Shown: positions 34,758-43,444 of the stretch, piece after piece
Position numbering within the stretch: the first letter of the stretch is position 1
How the letters are laid out: each line of letters begins with the position of its first letter
DNA from: Thermoanaerobaculia bacterium
Lineage (GTDB): Bacteria > Acidobacteriota > Thermoanaerobaculia > Multivoradales > JAHEKO01
Length of the DNA: 64,000 nt
Assembly: GCA_947259195.1 (NCBI GenBank)
Contig: CAMYLC010000012.1
Span: 1-64,000, forward strand
Direction: 5' to 3'
Notes under the pieces: generated by a model
What the model was told of the DNA's origin: nothing
What the model saw: the letters and a program-made list of their open reading frames with translations, nothing else
Databases searched by the model: none
Position numbers and translations under genes: made by a program

Positions 34758-36173
34758 TCACCCGCTTTGCAGGTGGGCGATCGAGTTCGCGTAGTAGCGC
34801 AGCAGCGGCAGCTCACGAGGCACCACCGTCAGGAGTTCTTCTTCGTCTCGTTCCACCACTCTGCGCAGCACGAGCATGCGTAAACCGACGTCTATAGCGT
34901 ACTCCCGATCGTGGCGCGGAACATAGACATGGTTACCGCCAGCCGCCAATCGCTCGATAAGCTCTTGCACCTCGGCCTTGAGCTCCAGATCGCTGATGCT
35001 CCGGTCCGGCTCGCGCAGCAGAACGGTGGCTACCAGCGCTACGGGAGTCACGGGTACGATCCGACCGATCTCGCCCATCAGGTGATCCGCCAGCTCTCCC
35101 ACGCGAGCGAAACGCTCTTGCTTTTCCATGGAGCGCAGATCCAGGCCGCGCTCTGCCAGGTAGGCCTTGGCGAAGACGGGGCTGCCGAAGTTCACACAGG
35201 CGTATCCGAAGCGATGCCATCTTGCCAGCATCATCAACTGCAGCTGTCGAGTAACGAAACGTCCCGTCGTGTGGGCCGCCGCCAGACCCTTCTTCCGATC
35301 GCCCCCGGGATCGAGGTCCAGCAAGAGGGTCCGATCCTCCAGAACCCGGTCGTAGTTGAGGGCCACCGGCACGAAGGCCAGGTCACGCTCGCCATCGGGG
35401 TCGAAGTCCCGCAGCATGTAGTCCAATAATCCCAGCTTGGGCTCTCGGAGGCTCCCGTCACGACTCAGGCCGCCCTCCGGAAAGACTGCCTGAGTGACGC
35501 CCTCTTCCGTGGCCATCTGCACGTATCGCTGTAACACCTTGCGATAGAGATCGTTACGCGACCGACGCCGCACGAAGTAGGCACCCATGGATCGGATAAG
35601 GGACTCGAGTGGAAAGATCCGAGCCCACTCTCCGACGGCGTAGCTCAGAACCGCCTTCTCAGCTACCAGATAAGAAACGAGAACGTAGTCCATATTGCTG
35701 CGGTGATTGATGACGAAAACCACCGTCGAATCCTGGTCGATGTTTGCCAGCCCGCCCTCGTCGGAGAGCCCGAGGCGCACCCGGTAGAGAGAACGAGCAA
35801 TCCACCGCGCGATGCCGTATCCGAGCCTGAAGTAGAAGTAGGCGTTGAAAGCCGGCACGATCTCGGAGGCGTATCGCCGGACCCGATCCAGCACCTCTTC
35901 GGAGCGCATCTGCTGCTTCTTGGCGTGCTGCTCGGCGGCAACCATCACCTCGCGGTCGTAGAGCAGCCTGTCGATGAGGACCTGCCTCTTGGTGAGCTTG
36001 AAGGGTCGCCCGCGGATCTGGAAGCGACTCTCGAGATCCTCGAGTACTCGCTGCACACGCCGCCGCAACACCCAGCGCAGGCCCGGCCGAATCATATAGT
36101 CCAGCGTCGCCAGCGTCGCGAAAGCGACCAGGAGGACCACCAGCCACAGGGGCAGGGTAATGGACTGCGTCAT
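34758..36173 (-). CDS. PlsB-like glycerol-3-phosphate acyltransferase
   Basis: 471 residues from ATG 36173; upstream in-frame sequence is repeat DNA, so the earlier frame opening is spurious. A single N-terminal helix (PLWLVVLLVAFATLATLDYM) anchors it. PlsB/PlsC motifs: NHRSNMDYVL (HX4D) near 160, FVRRRSRNDLYR, FPEGGLSRDGSL near 235, and FVPVALNYDRV. Transfers acyl groups to glycerol-3-phosphate or a related acceptor. Together with the downstream acyl-CoA ligase (137 bases away, same strand) it forms a lipid synthesis pair. Confidence 0.88.
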   Translation of the reverse strand: MTQSITLPLWLVVLLVAFATLATLDYMIRPGLRWVLRRRVQRVLEDLESRFQIRGRPFKLTKRQVLIDRLLYDREVMVAAEQHAKKQQMRSEEVLDRVRRYASEIVPAFNAYFYFRLGYGIARWIARSLYRVRLGLSDEGGLANIDQDSTVVFVINHRSNMDYVLVSYLVAEKAVLSYAVGEWARIFPLESLIRSMGAYFVRRRSRNDLYRKVLQRYVQMATEEGVTQAVFPEGGLSRDGSLREPKLGLLDYMLRDFDPDGERDLAFVPVALNYDRVLEDRTLLLDLDPGGDRKKGLAAAHTTGRFVTRQLQLMMLARWHRFGYACVNFGSPVFAKAYLAERGLDLRSMEKQERFARVGELADHLMGEIGRIVPVTPVALVATVLLREPDRSISDLELKAEVQELIERLAAGGNHVYVPRHDREYAIDVGLRMLVLRRVVERDEEELLTVVPRELPLLRYYANSIAHLQSG

Positions 36174-36179
36174 TCGAGC

Positions 36180-36562
36180 CGACTCAGGATACCGGGCACT
36201 GCCTCGCGCGGCAAGGCAGGGAGGGCTTGGGGGTTGAGGCGGCCGGCGTACCTTCGGCCATCCTGCAGTGGCGTAGGGGTCCTGGGGTCCTGGGGTCCTG
36301 AACAGATGACCATCTTCTCGTAGAGGTCCGTCCGGGTGGTTAGCAGGGGGATGTCGAGCGTTGAAGCAGCCGGCGTCTCTGCCATCTGTTGCCAATGAGG
36401 GTCCGACCTGGGGCCCCCAGGAGGCTGTCCTCCCTTCCGCTGCAAGAACCCCCTGGGGGCCTCCACGCCGAACCCTCACTGAGCGGAGAGACTTCGCTCC
36501 GATCCGTGCACCCCTACGCCCTTACGCCCCTAAGCCCCCACACACATTACCGGTGCCAGAGA
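36180..36562. repeat. Dispersed repeat copy R3 and C-rich tract
   Basis: GGGTTGAGGCGGCCGGCGTA at 36231 recurs at 59535. Module 1 lies at 36275-36350 (CAGATGACCATCTTCTCGTA, GAGGTCCGTCCGGGTGG). Module 2 is well kept at 36398-36480: arm GAGGGTCCGACCTGGGGCCC, loop CTGTCCTCCCTTCCGCTGCA, arm ending CACGCCGAACCCTC. A C-rich tract (CCCCTACGCCCTTACGCCCC) at 36507-36545 then leads to ACCGGTGCCAGAG before the peroxiredoxin stop. No gene seen. Confidence 0.75.
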
Positions 36563-36570
36563 TCCCAGTC

Positions 36571-37125
36571 CTAGTCCAGTCGATCCAAGGCTTCTAGTAG
36601 CTCCGCCACGGAGGGACGCACCTTGTAGTCGACGTCCACGCGCAGATAGCGAATCACTCCCTGCCTGTCGATGATCACGGTGGTCGGGTGGGGCACGACG
36701 GGATTCGATTCGTTGATCAGACCGTAGCTGGCGCTGACCTGGTTGTCGGAATCGAGCAGAACGGGGAAGTCTAGCCCTTCCTTCTGCTGGAACTTGCGGA
36801 GCTTCTTGGCCTGGTCAGGGCTCAGGACCCAGAGCTCGGCTCCACGCTGCCGGATTTCATCTACACCTGCTTGCAGCTCGCCGAGCTGCTGGCGGCAGTA
36901 CGGTCACCACGTTCCCCGAAAGAACGTCAGGACCACAGGTGTGTCGCCTTGCAAGCTTGCGAGGCTCAGCGTCGCACCGTCTGTCGTGGACAAGCTGAAG
37001 GTCGGCGCCTGCTCCCCGACCTCGACCCGGTCCGCCTGCCCCCCCTCCTCCTCGGCGGCTACCGAAAGAGCCGCCAGTCCCAGGAGCAAGGCAAGGGTGA
37101 AGGTAATCAATGTCGCTCTTCGCAT
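36571..37125 (-). CDS. Predicted selenoprotein: peroxiredoxin/redoxin-like with UxxC
   Basis: ATG 37125 (AGGAGA eight bases upstream) opens a secreted protein (TLITFTLALLLGLAALSVAA signal). Residues VGEQAPTFSLSTTDG and PVVLTFFRGTW are the AhpC/TSA-redoxin start. Codon 74 is TGA (36906-36904), exactly where relatives have the first cysteine of WCPYCR; the frame continues as PYCRQQL and ELWVLSPDQAKKLRKF, INESNPVVPHPTTVIIDRQG to TAG at 36571, giving 184 codons in all. All residues after the TGA fit the family, no other stop occurs, and a matching SECIS hairpin follows. Thus Sec74-x-x-Cys77 is the likely redox pair. Read as an ordinary stop, it would leave a useless 73-residue stub. A point mutation of TGC/TGT to TGA is the alternative. 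Confidence 0.75.
36873..36906 (-). promoter_or_regulatory. Sec codon UGA with bacterial SECIS-like hairpin
   Basis: On the minus strand, UGA (36906-36904) is followed after 14 bases by GCAGCUC (36889-36883), loop GGC, and GAGCUGC (36879-36873): a perfect 7-bp stem with a 3-base loop whose first two bases are G. The loop begins 21 bases after UGA. Published bacterial SECIS models require an apical loop within roughly 16-37 bases, a 4-16 bp stem and a G among the first two loop bases; all are met. Confidence 0.65.
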
Positions 37126-37280
37126 TCGGCAATCTCCTGTGTCATTCCACCAAATTGTACGGGAGCCATGATCTCGTGGCTCCGTTCGAGATTCGGCCGG
37201 CACAGGTCCGGCCGCTTCAAGGTTCTGTAGGCGTCCCTGAGCCCCTACTCCCCTGTGCCCCTATTGCCTTCACCGGTGCC

Positions 37281-37500
37281 AGATATTCGCTCGGGTGATT
37301 CGGGTCGCCTCGTCGAGCGCAGGGCAAGGACCAAGGAGCATCTGAGAGGTCGATCCGAGGGAGAGGAAGACAGGGGGCTATCCTCCCTTCCGCTGCAAGA
37401 AGCCCTTGTCCTCCTCTCCCTCGGATCGACCTCTCATATGCTCCTTGGTCCTTGCCCTGCGCTCTCGACGAGGCGACCCGAATCACCCGAGCGAATATCT
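37281..37500. repeat. Long inverted repeat, about 95-bp arms, around the repeat-family loop
   Basis: Left arm 37281-37375 and right arm 37403-37500 are reverse complements with only a few differences (one 2-base indel, about two substitutions, one 1-base indel). Outer ends are AGATATTCGCTCGGG and its complement. The 27-base loop holds CTATCCTCCCTTCCGCTGCA, the loop of the dispersed module 2 hairpins, although the arms are unrelated to theirs. The right arm forms the last 22 codons of the FAD oxidase frame. A C-rich tract (37228-37284) borders the left arm. Confidence 0.85.
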
Positions 37501-38855
37501 ATCGCCGATAGGCGGTCGTAGTTGCCACCATAGGCGTTCCCGACCCGGTCCGCCTCGTCCTCCGGCATGAAGTTCACATAGACACCGCCTGTGGCATGAG
37601 GTTCGGTGTCGTTGAAGAGCTGCCGTGCCCAGGCCACGGACTGCTCGTCGTCAGCGGCCTCTTCCCACCGCGCATGGACGTTCATGGTGAAAGCTGAATC
37701 TCGGGGCCAGTAGGCGGTAGCGGTGGGATCGACTCGCGCCTGAGCTCCGCCCAGCTGCGCGGTGAAGATCTCCGTGTGTGGCGAGGGCAGATTGGCGGCG
37801 GCGGTCACCAGGACATCGATCAGCTCATCGCTCAGCCCAGCGAAGTTGTGCGACTTCCAGTAGTTCCTGAGGCCCGGGGTGAGAAGGGGATCGAACGCCT
37901 GCTGCCAACCGGCGAATGGGTGGGGGCCGATCACGTCGGCGATCGGACTGCCGTAGTCGCGCAGCGCCTGAACCGCTTTCTCACCCGACTCCATATCCCC
38001 GGTGTACATCACCGCGAAGATCAGGACGTCGGTACCGTGAACCTCCTCGGGAAGGAACGGTAGTGGCGGTGCCTTGCGCATGACGACCCATGTGGTGAGC
38101 TCATCCGGAGCCTGGGCCGCGAAATCACGGTAGAACTCGAAGCAGGCTCGGGCTTCGCTACCCGGGTGGACGATCAGTCCGGACAGGATCTCGGGGCCGA
38201 CAGCATGCAGTTGGTACTTGAACGAGGTGACGATTCCGAAGTTGCCTCCACCGCCTCGAAGGGCCCAGAAGAGGTCGGGATGACTCTCCGCACTCGCCTT
38301 CACCAGATCGCCGTTTGCCGTGACGACATCGGCGGAGATCAGATTGTCGATCGTCATTCCGTACGTCCGACTCAGCCAACCGAATCCCCCGCCCAGAGTG
38401 AGACCAGCGATGCCTGTCGTCGAGTTGATGCCGGTCGAAGTTGCCAGACCATGCTCCTGTGTCGCGGCATCGAGCTCACCCAGGGTGACGCCGGGCCCGG
38501 CCGTCACCGTCTTCTTGGCCGCGTCGACAGTCACCGACTTCATCCCTGACAAGTCGATCATGAACGCCCCGTCGGCAATCGAGTTGCCGGCGATATTGTG
38601 ACCCGCCCCACGTACGGTAACGAGCAGGTTGTTCTCACGAGCGAGATTGACAGCACGAGACACATCCTCCGCACCGGCACAGCGTACGATGATCCCGGGG
38701 CGCCGGTCGATCATGGCGTTCCAGATCTCGCGCACCTCGTCGTAGCTCGGGCTCGCCGGAGTTACCACATCTCCTTGGAGGCTCTCGGACAGTGCTTGAA
38801 CCATTGCGTCATCGATCGAGGCTTCACCACCACTCAGGGTCTTTACAATCGGCAT
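37434..38855 (-). CDS. FAD-linked oxidase of the berberine-bridge type, C-terminus replaced
   Basis: ATG 38855 with AGAGAGGA upstream. FAD_binding_4 domain: RGAGHNIAGNS has the histidine that carries FAD covalently; GLTLGGGFGWLSRTYGMTID and LRGGGGNFGIVTSF are typical. The second covalent site cysteine of bicovalent members is absent, so FAD is probably attached once. The BBE signature is reached (YVNFMPEDE...GNAYGGNYDRL) but the usual closing stretch (about KxxYDPxNLFRxNQNI) is missing. Instead the frame enters the inverted repeat after LSAI and ends 24 residues later. Likely impaired because this segment packs near the active site. Confidence 0.85.
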   Translation of the reverse strand: MPIVKTLSGGEASIDDAMVQALSESLQGDVVTPASPSYDEVREIWNAMIDRRPGIIVRCAGAEDVSRAVNLARENNLLVTVRGAGHNIAGNSIADGAFMIDLSGMKSVTVDAAKKTVTAGPGVTLGELDAATQEHGLATSTGINSTTGIAGLTLGGGFGWLSRTYGMTIDNLISADVVTANGDLVKASAESHPDLFWALRGGGGNFGIVTSFKYQLHAVGPEILSGLIVHPGSEARACFEFYRDFAAQAPDELTTWVVMRKAPPLPFLPEEVHGTDVLIFAVMYTGDMESGEKAVQALRDYGSPIADVIGPHPFAGWQQAFDPLLTPGLRNYWKSHNFAGLSDELIDVLVTAAANLPSPHTEIFTAQLGGAQARVDPTATAYWPRDSAFTMNVHARWEEAADDEQSVAWARQLFNDTEPHATGGVYVNFMPEDEADRVGNAYGGNYDRLSAIDIRSGDSGRLVESAGQGPRSI

Positions 38856-38929
38856 TCATGCATCCTCTCTTGGAATTGTTCTCTGTGCGCTTCTTCCTTC
38901 CATCAAGCACCGGCCCCTTCCAGCTGAGT

Positions 38930-39387
38930 AGACCAGGGAAGGGGTTGCCTCCTCCCAAAGGCGCCCACTGGTCGCCACAGGGCGCACTCAGCCTCGCATC
39001 GAAGGCCTACGACTGCATCTGTCTAGGACAGGTACGTGAGGCAGGTTGTAGCAATAAACCGTAGCCCTGGTCAACTGACCGGAGGCAGTGAGGGTTGAGG
39101 CGCCCGGCCCTCCCTCCCAGCCGCCCCGGGGCTTGGGTCCTGGGCAGATGACCGCTTTCTCATGGAGGTCCCTCCGGGTGGCCCGCAGGGGGACGGGGGA
39201 GAGCCTCGTGCGTGGCCCGATACCACCAGCGGCTATCGCTGGGCACTGGTGTCCAAGGTTCGGCGTGGGGACCTGGATGGGGGTTCTTGCAGCGGAAGGG
39301 AGGATAGCTCCCTGGGGGCCCCACGTCGGACCCCAACCAGATCGCTGTCATCGGCCCAGGTCCCAGGACCCAAGCCCCAGGACTCAT
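38930..39387. repeat. Dispersed repeat copy R4
   Basis: No gene seen in this gap. Module 1 at 39128-39195 (CTTGGGTCCTGGGCAGATGA, GAGGTCCCTCCGGGTGG). Module 2 lies inverted at 39258-39350: on the minus strand arm GGGGTCCGACGTGGGGCCCC, loop CTATCCTCCCTTCCGCTGCA, closing arm CCCCACGCCGAACC. CCCAGGACCCAAGCCCCAGG follows just before the stop of the tricorn gene. Confidence 0.75.
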
Positions 39388-42300
39388 TCAATCGCCGCCC
39401 ATGTCCGGAGGAGTCGGGCTTTCCGGGTCGCCGGGGTGGCTCTCGAGCTCCTGAAGCAAGACTTCGACGGCCTTCTCGATCGACGGGTCGCCACCCTGGG
39501 CGATCACCTCGGGCAGATCCCACACCTCGATGTCCGGCGGCACACCCTCGTTCTCCACCGCCCACTCGCCTTCGGTGTCGTAGAGCCGGAAAGTCGGGTA
39601 GAGAACACCGCCACCATCCACCAGCATGGGATTCCCCGACAGCCCGATGAGACCGCCCCATGTCGTGGTGCCGATGATCTGTCCCAGCCCGCGCTTGCGG
39701 AAATAGTACGGCAGGGCGTCACCGCCAGAGGCGGCATAGCCGTTGATCAGCATCGCCTTCGGTCCGTCGTGGGCGAAGCCAGGTGTGCTGAAGGCTTCGA
39801 CCCCTCTCCTGGTCCAGAAGGAGAGCGTGGTCCGCGACAGCATTTCGATCATCCGGTCGGGAATGAACCCACCACCGTTGTAGCGGTCGTCGATGATCAG
39901 GCCGTCCTTCTGCGATTGGCTGTAGAACAGCTTCTGCAGCATGCGGTTGCCTTCGGCGGCGGTGTTGGGCAGGTGGATGTAGCCGATCCGTCCGTCCGAG
40001 AGCTCGTTCACCAGAGCCGCCCGACTCATCACCCAGTCCAGATAGCGTAGGTTTCTCTCACTCGTGATGGTCTTGACGGTCTCGGTTCGGGAACCGGTCA
40101 TGGTGGGCTCCGAATTAACGGTCAGCATCACCTGCTTGTCGCCCTTGCCCTCCAACAGGTGATAAGGATTCTGCTCCGTGGTGAGCTGGACCCCATCGAT
40201 CGCCAGCAGGAAGTCCCCGACAGCGACGTCGACACCCAGCTCCGTCAGCGGCGAGCGATAGCTGCCATCCCAATTCTCGCCGGCAAAGATCTTGGTTATG
40301 CGGAAGCGGCCCGAGCTGTCGGCTTCGAACTCGGCTCCAAGCATGCCGCCCTCGACACGATCGACCTCAGGCTCCTCGCCGCTCTGCACGTAGGTATGCC
40401 CGGCTTCGAGCTCGCCGACCATCTCACCGAAGATGAAATCCAGGTCGGCTCGAGTCGTCACATGAGGAACAAGGGCTCCGTATCGCTCCTTCATCCGATC
40501 CCACCCGATACCGTGCATCTCCGAGTCGTAGAACCAATCGCGACCGATGCGCCAGTCTTCGTCGAACATCTGGGCCCACTCGGCGCGCGGATCGAGCCGC
40601 ATGCGCAGGTCGGAGAGGTCGAGCTCGTCGCCCTTGCTGTCGGGCTTGGCTTCGGCAATGGACCATTTGTCTCCCGACTGGTAGAGAACCTTCTCGCCAC
40701 GTGCCGCAAGTCGATACACCGCGACTCCGGAGACGACCTCCTTCTCCTCACGCTCCTGCAAGTCGAACCGCATCATTGCCGGTGGACCATCGTCCGGAAT
40801 CTCGAGATAGAGCAGGGCTCCCTCGACAGCGCTCAGATTGCCGTAGTTCCCCGCCGTTACTCCCGGCACGGCAACGGTCCTCGCCGCCAGTCCCTCCAGC
40901 TCGACCTCTACGCCGGGTACCGACTTTTCTTCGTCCTCACCGTTCCCGTTTTCCTTCTCGGCAGAGTCCCCCTCCTCTTGCATTTCCACCTCGTCGCTCT
41001 TCAGTGGGAAGAGGGCGTCAGCATCAGCGTCCAGCGCCACCGCGAAGACTCTCGTGGAGTTGTCGTAGATGTAGTTGAATTCGAAATCTGAAAAGTTCAG
41101 GTTGTAGTCACGATTGCTCAAGAAGAACAGGTACTTGCCGCCCGGACCCCAGGCCGGAGAGAAGTCGATGGTGAGCCCCTCGCCCAACATCTGAACGTCT
41201 CCGCTCGCCAGCGAATAGAACGCCAGACCCGGCAGTCTGGTCTCCGGGTGGGCCTTCTCGAACGCCAGCCACTTGCTGTCCGGCGACCACCGGTACGTAT
41301 CGATGAAGCCCAGTGAATCCGTATCCGCCAGCGTCACCGAGCCACTTGCGACGTCGACCACATTCAGCTGTCGATCGCTATCACTGAAGGCGAGTTTCTT
41401 GGAGTCGGGGCTCCATTCCGACGGGAATCGCCAAGAGGAGCCGCCGGTTGTCAATTGCCTAGGCTCGCCAGAGCCGTCTTGCACCCGAACGTACAGTTCC
41501 ATCTCGCCGGTGACGTCGGAGTAGTAGGCGATCCACCGACCGTCGGGCGACCACCTGGGGGCGCTCTCGCGAACCCCCTGGGTGTTGCTGAGATTGCGGG
41601 TGGCTCCGTCCTTGGCCGGTACTGCGAAAAGATCACCACGGGCCTCGAAGACCGCACGATTGCCATCTGGCGAAACATCCGCCACGTCGATGTTGTCGCT
41701 CACATCCTCCCAGCGGCGCAGAGTGCTGGGCAAACCCGGAGCGATGGTGACCGGGATCCTCTCCACCTGTTCGGTGGCGAGGTCCAGACGGTAGAGCCAG
41801 CCGCCGTTCATCAAGACTATCGAGTCCGGACCGAGGCTCGGCCACAACACGTCGTACTCGTCGAAGCTCGTGACTTTCCGGATCGCACTGGTCGCCTTGT
41901 CGTAGGCGAAGATGTTGAGTGTGTGCTCGCGATCGGAGGTGAAGTAGATGGTGTCGCCGTGCCACATCGGGAAGTTATCGGACCCCGCCCAGTCGGTGAG
42001 CCGCTCCGAGGCCATGGCATCGAGATCGAAGGTCCATATGTCCTGGTTGCGGCCGCCCATGTGACGCTTCCAGGTACGGAACTCCCGGTCGAAGTAGGTG
42101 AAAGCGAGACCCGTACCGTCCGGTGAGCAACTGGCGCTGCCGCCGACCTGAATCGGCAGCCTCTCCTCGAGGCCACCAGCCGGATCCACAAGGTAGTAGA
42201 GACCCGGGCGCGGGCCCCAGGGAGTCCGGTTCATGCGCACCAGAATCGTCCCGTCCGGACACCAGCCCTGGACCCAGTAGTCGAAGCCGCCTCGCGGCGG

Positions 42301-42678
42301 CATGTCGCCGACGTCGTTGTAGAACGTGAGCTGTTTGGGCGCGCCACCGGCGGCCGGCATCACATAGACCTGCCGAGTACCGCTGTATTCGCCTGAGAAC
42401 GCCACCCATTCTCCGTCGGGGGAGATCTTGGGAGTAAGCTCGGTGCCTGCGTGAGAAGTGAGCCGAAAGGCCCGTCCACCCTCGACGGGAACACGCCAGA
42501 TGTCGCCCCCATAGACGAAGATCACGAAGTCCTTGTGAATCGACGGGTAGCGCAACAGCCGCGCTTCTCCCTCGGCAGCCAGAGCCGCCAGGGGAAGCAG
42601 TGCGGCAACCGTGAGTCCCAAGGTGATCCGACGAATCCAGCGAGCGAAAAAACACGACGAGGAACAGGAATGGCTCAT
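39388..42678 (-). CDS. Tricorn-like protease (propellers, PDZ, S41 domain)
   Basis: About 1096 residues; ATG 42678 with GGAGG six bases upstream. Signal peptide (GLTVAALLPLAALAAEGEA). N-terminal two-thirds consist of PD40/beta-propeller repeats (KISPDGEWVAFSGEYSGTRQ; DVSPDGNRAVFEARGDLFAV; RWSPDGRWIAYYSD). An acidic insert (EEGDSAEKENGNGEDEEKSV) precedes the C1 domain, a PDZ domain (LTELGVDVAVGDFLLAIDGV) and the S41 core with GYIHLPNTAAEGNRML and the nucleophile serine in GYAASGGDALPYYF. Degrades peptides of intermediate size; export suggests a periplasmic role. Near its other end lies repeat R5. Confidence 0.92.
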   Translation of the reverse strand: MSHSCSSSCFFARWIRRITLGLTVAALLPLAALAAEGEARLLRYPSIHKDFVIFVYGGDIWRVPVEGGRAFRLTSHAGTELTPKISPDGEWVAFSGEYSGTRQVYVMPAAGGAPKQLTFYNDVGDMPPRGGFDYWVQGWCPDGTILVRMNRTPWGPRPGLYYLVDPAGGLEERLPIQVGGSASCSPDGTGLAFTYFDREFRTWKRHMGGRNQDIWTFDLDAMASERLTDWAGSDNFPMWHGDTIYFTSDREHTLNIFAYDKATSAIRKVTSFDEYDVLWPSLGPDSIVLMNGGWLYRLDLATEQVERIPVTIAPGLPSTLRRWEDVSDNIDVADVSPDGNRAVFEARGDLFAVPAKDGATRNLSNTQGVRESAPRWSPDGRWIAYYSDVTGEMELYVRVQDGSGEPRQLTTGGSSWRFPSEWSPDSKKLAFSDSDRQLNVVDVASGSVTLADTDSLGFIDTYRWSPDSKWLAFEKAHPETRLPGLAFYSLASGDVQMLGEGLTIDFSPAWGPGGKYLFFLSNRDYNLNFSDFEFNYIYDNSTRVFAVALDADADALFPLKSDEVEMQEEGDSAEKENGNGEDEEKSVPGVEVELEGLAARTVAVPGVTAGNYGNLSAVEGALLYLEIPDDGPPAMMRFDLQEREEKEVVSGVAVYRLAARGEKVLYQSGDKWSIAEAKPDSKGDELDLSDLRMRLDPRAEWAQMFDEDWRIGRDWFYDSEMHGIGWDRMKERYGALVPHVTTRADLDFIFGEMVGELEAGHTYVQSGEEPEVDRVEGGMLGAEFEADSSGRFRITKIFAGENWDGSYRSPLTELGVDVAVGDFLLAIDGVQLTTEQNPYHLLEGKGDKQVMLTVNSEPTMTGSRTETVKTITSERNLRYLDWVMSRAALVNELSDGRIGYIHLPNTAAEGNRMLQKLFYSQSQKDGLIIDDRYNGGGFIPDRMIEMLSRTTLSFWTRRGVEAFSTPGFAHDGPKAMLINGYAASGGDALPYYFRKRGLGQIIGTTTWGGLIGLSGNPMLVDGGGVLYPTFRLYDTEGEWAVENEGVPPDIEVWDLPEVIAQGGDPSIEKAVEVLLQELESHPGDPESPTPPDMGGD

Positions 42679-42779
42679 TCTCAACCTCCAAAGGGTGCAT
42701 TGGGCACAAGAAGGTGGGTCGTAAGTCTTCGAATCACCCGGCTTGACGCCGAGCCGGGCTAGTCTAGCGGAAAAGCGCT

Positions 42780-42965
42780 GCCCGGAGCCTGGGTCCTGGG
42801 TTGAGAGAACTGATCTTGCTGGGGTTCGGCGTGGGGCCCCCTCCCGCAGGAGCCCGCAAGGGGCTCCCCCACCAGGCCGCCGCCGTCCGCCTGCGGACCA
42901 CCCGGACGGACCTCTACGAGAAAAGGGTCATCCGCCCAGGACCCAAGCCCCAAGACCCGGTTGCC
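42780..42965. repeat. Dispersed repeat copy R5
   Basis: CCTGGGTCCTGGGTTGAGAG, then half of module 2 (GGGGTTCGGCGTGGGGCCCC) joined directly to a hairpin GGAGCCCGCAAGGGGCTCC (42849-42867) and an inverted module 1 (CCGTCCGCCTGCGGACCACC, CGGACGGACCTCTACGAG). The same order CGGGAGCCCGCAAGGGGCTC plus inverted module 1 is found at 52135-52203. No gene seen between 42679 and 43005. Confidence 0.75.
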
Positions 42966-43005
42966 CCATCACCTCTTCCAATGCGACACTGATGGAGGTG
43001 AGGCA

Positions 43006-43374
43006 ATGAGCGAAGACAAAAACGTCACGACGGGCGTGCCCGACCTCGAGCAACTCGAGACCGAGGTCGAGGTATCCGTTTACCAGGCTTCGGGACCTGG
43101 CGGGCAGCACCGGAACCGCACCTACTCGGCCGTCCGTTTGAAGCACGTTCCCACCGGTATCGTCGTCACAGCAGCCGACTCCAGATCTCAGCTCCGCAAC
43201 CGCAAGATCGCCCTCGAGCGGCTGGCCCGTCGGCTGGCAGCCTACTACCACGAGGATCCTCCTCGCAAGCCCACCAAGAAGGGCTCCCCCGTGCGTCGTC
43301 GAGAGCGGCAGGACAGGGAGAAAGAGTCACAGAAGAAGCGGCTACGGAAGCCTGTGGACCCAACAGACAGCTGA
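43006..43374 (+). CDS. Small GGQ release-factor-like protein
   Basis: 122 residues, ATG 43006, GGAGGTGAGGCA upstream. QASGPGGQHRNRTYSAVRLK is the RF-1 domain loop whose GGQ triggers peptidyl-tRNA hydrolysis; the tail is strongly basic (KKGSPVRRRERQDREKESQK), as in ArfB-like rescue factors that insert it in an empty mRNA channel. No stop-codon recognition domain. A rescue or RF-H-like role is probable. Some members of this small class are of unknown function. Confidence 0.82.
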   Translation: MSEDKNVTTGVPDLEQLETEVEVSVYQASGPGGQHRNRTYSAVRLKHVPTGIVVTAADSRSQLRNRKIALERLARRLAAYYHEDPPRKPTKKGSPVRRRERQDREKESQKKRLRKPVDPTDS

Positions 43375-43385
43375 TTCCCCCGTTT

Positions 43386-43405
43386 CGCTCGGCATCGACC
43401 GAGCG
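43386..43405. terminator. Hairpin between GGQ gene and phosphatase gene
   Basis: CGCTCGG, loop CATCGA, CCGAGCG form a perfect 7-bp stem directly after the GGQ gene and before a TATAGA-like -10 hexamer (43419-43424) of the next gene. There is no T-run on the plus side, so termination is only a possibility. Confidence 0.35.
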
Positions 43406-43444
43406 AAAACTGTAGACTTATAGAAAGCTACAAAGGAGGGAACC

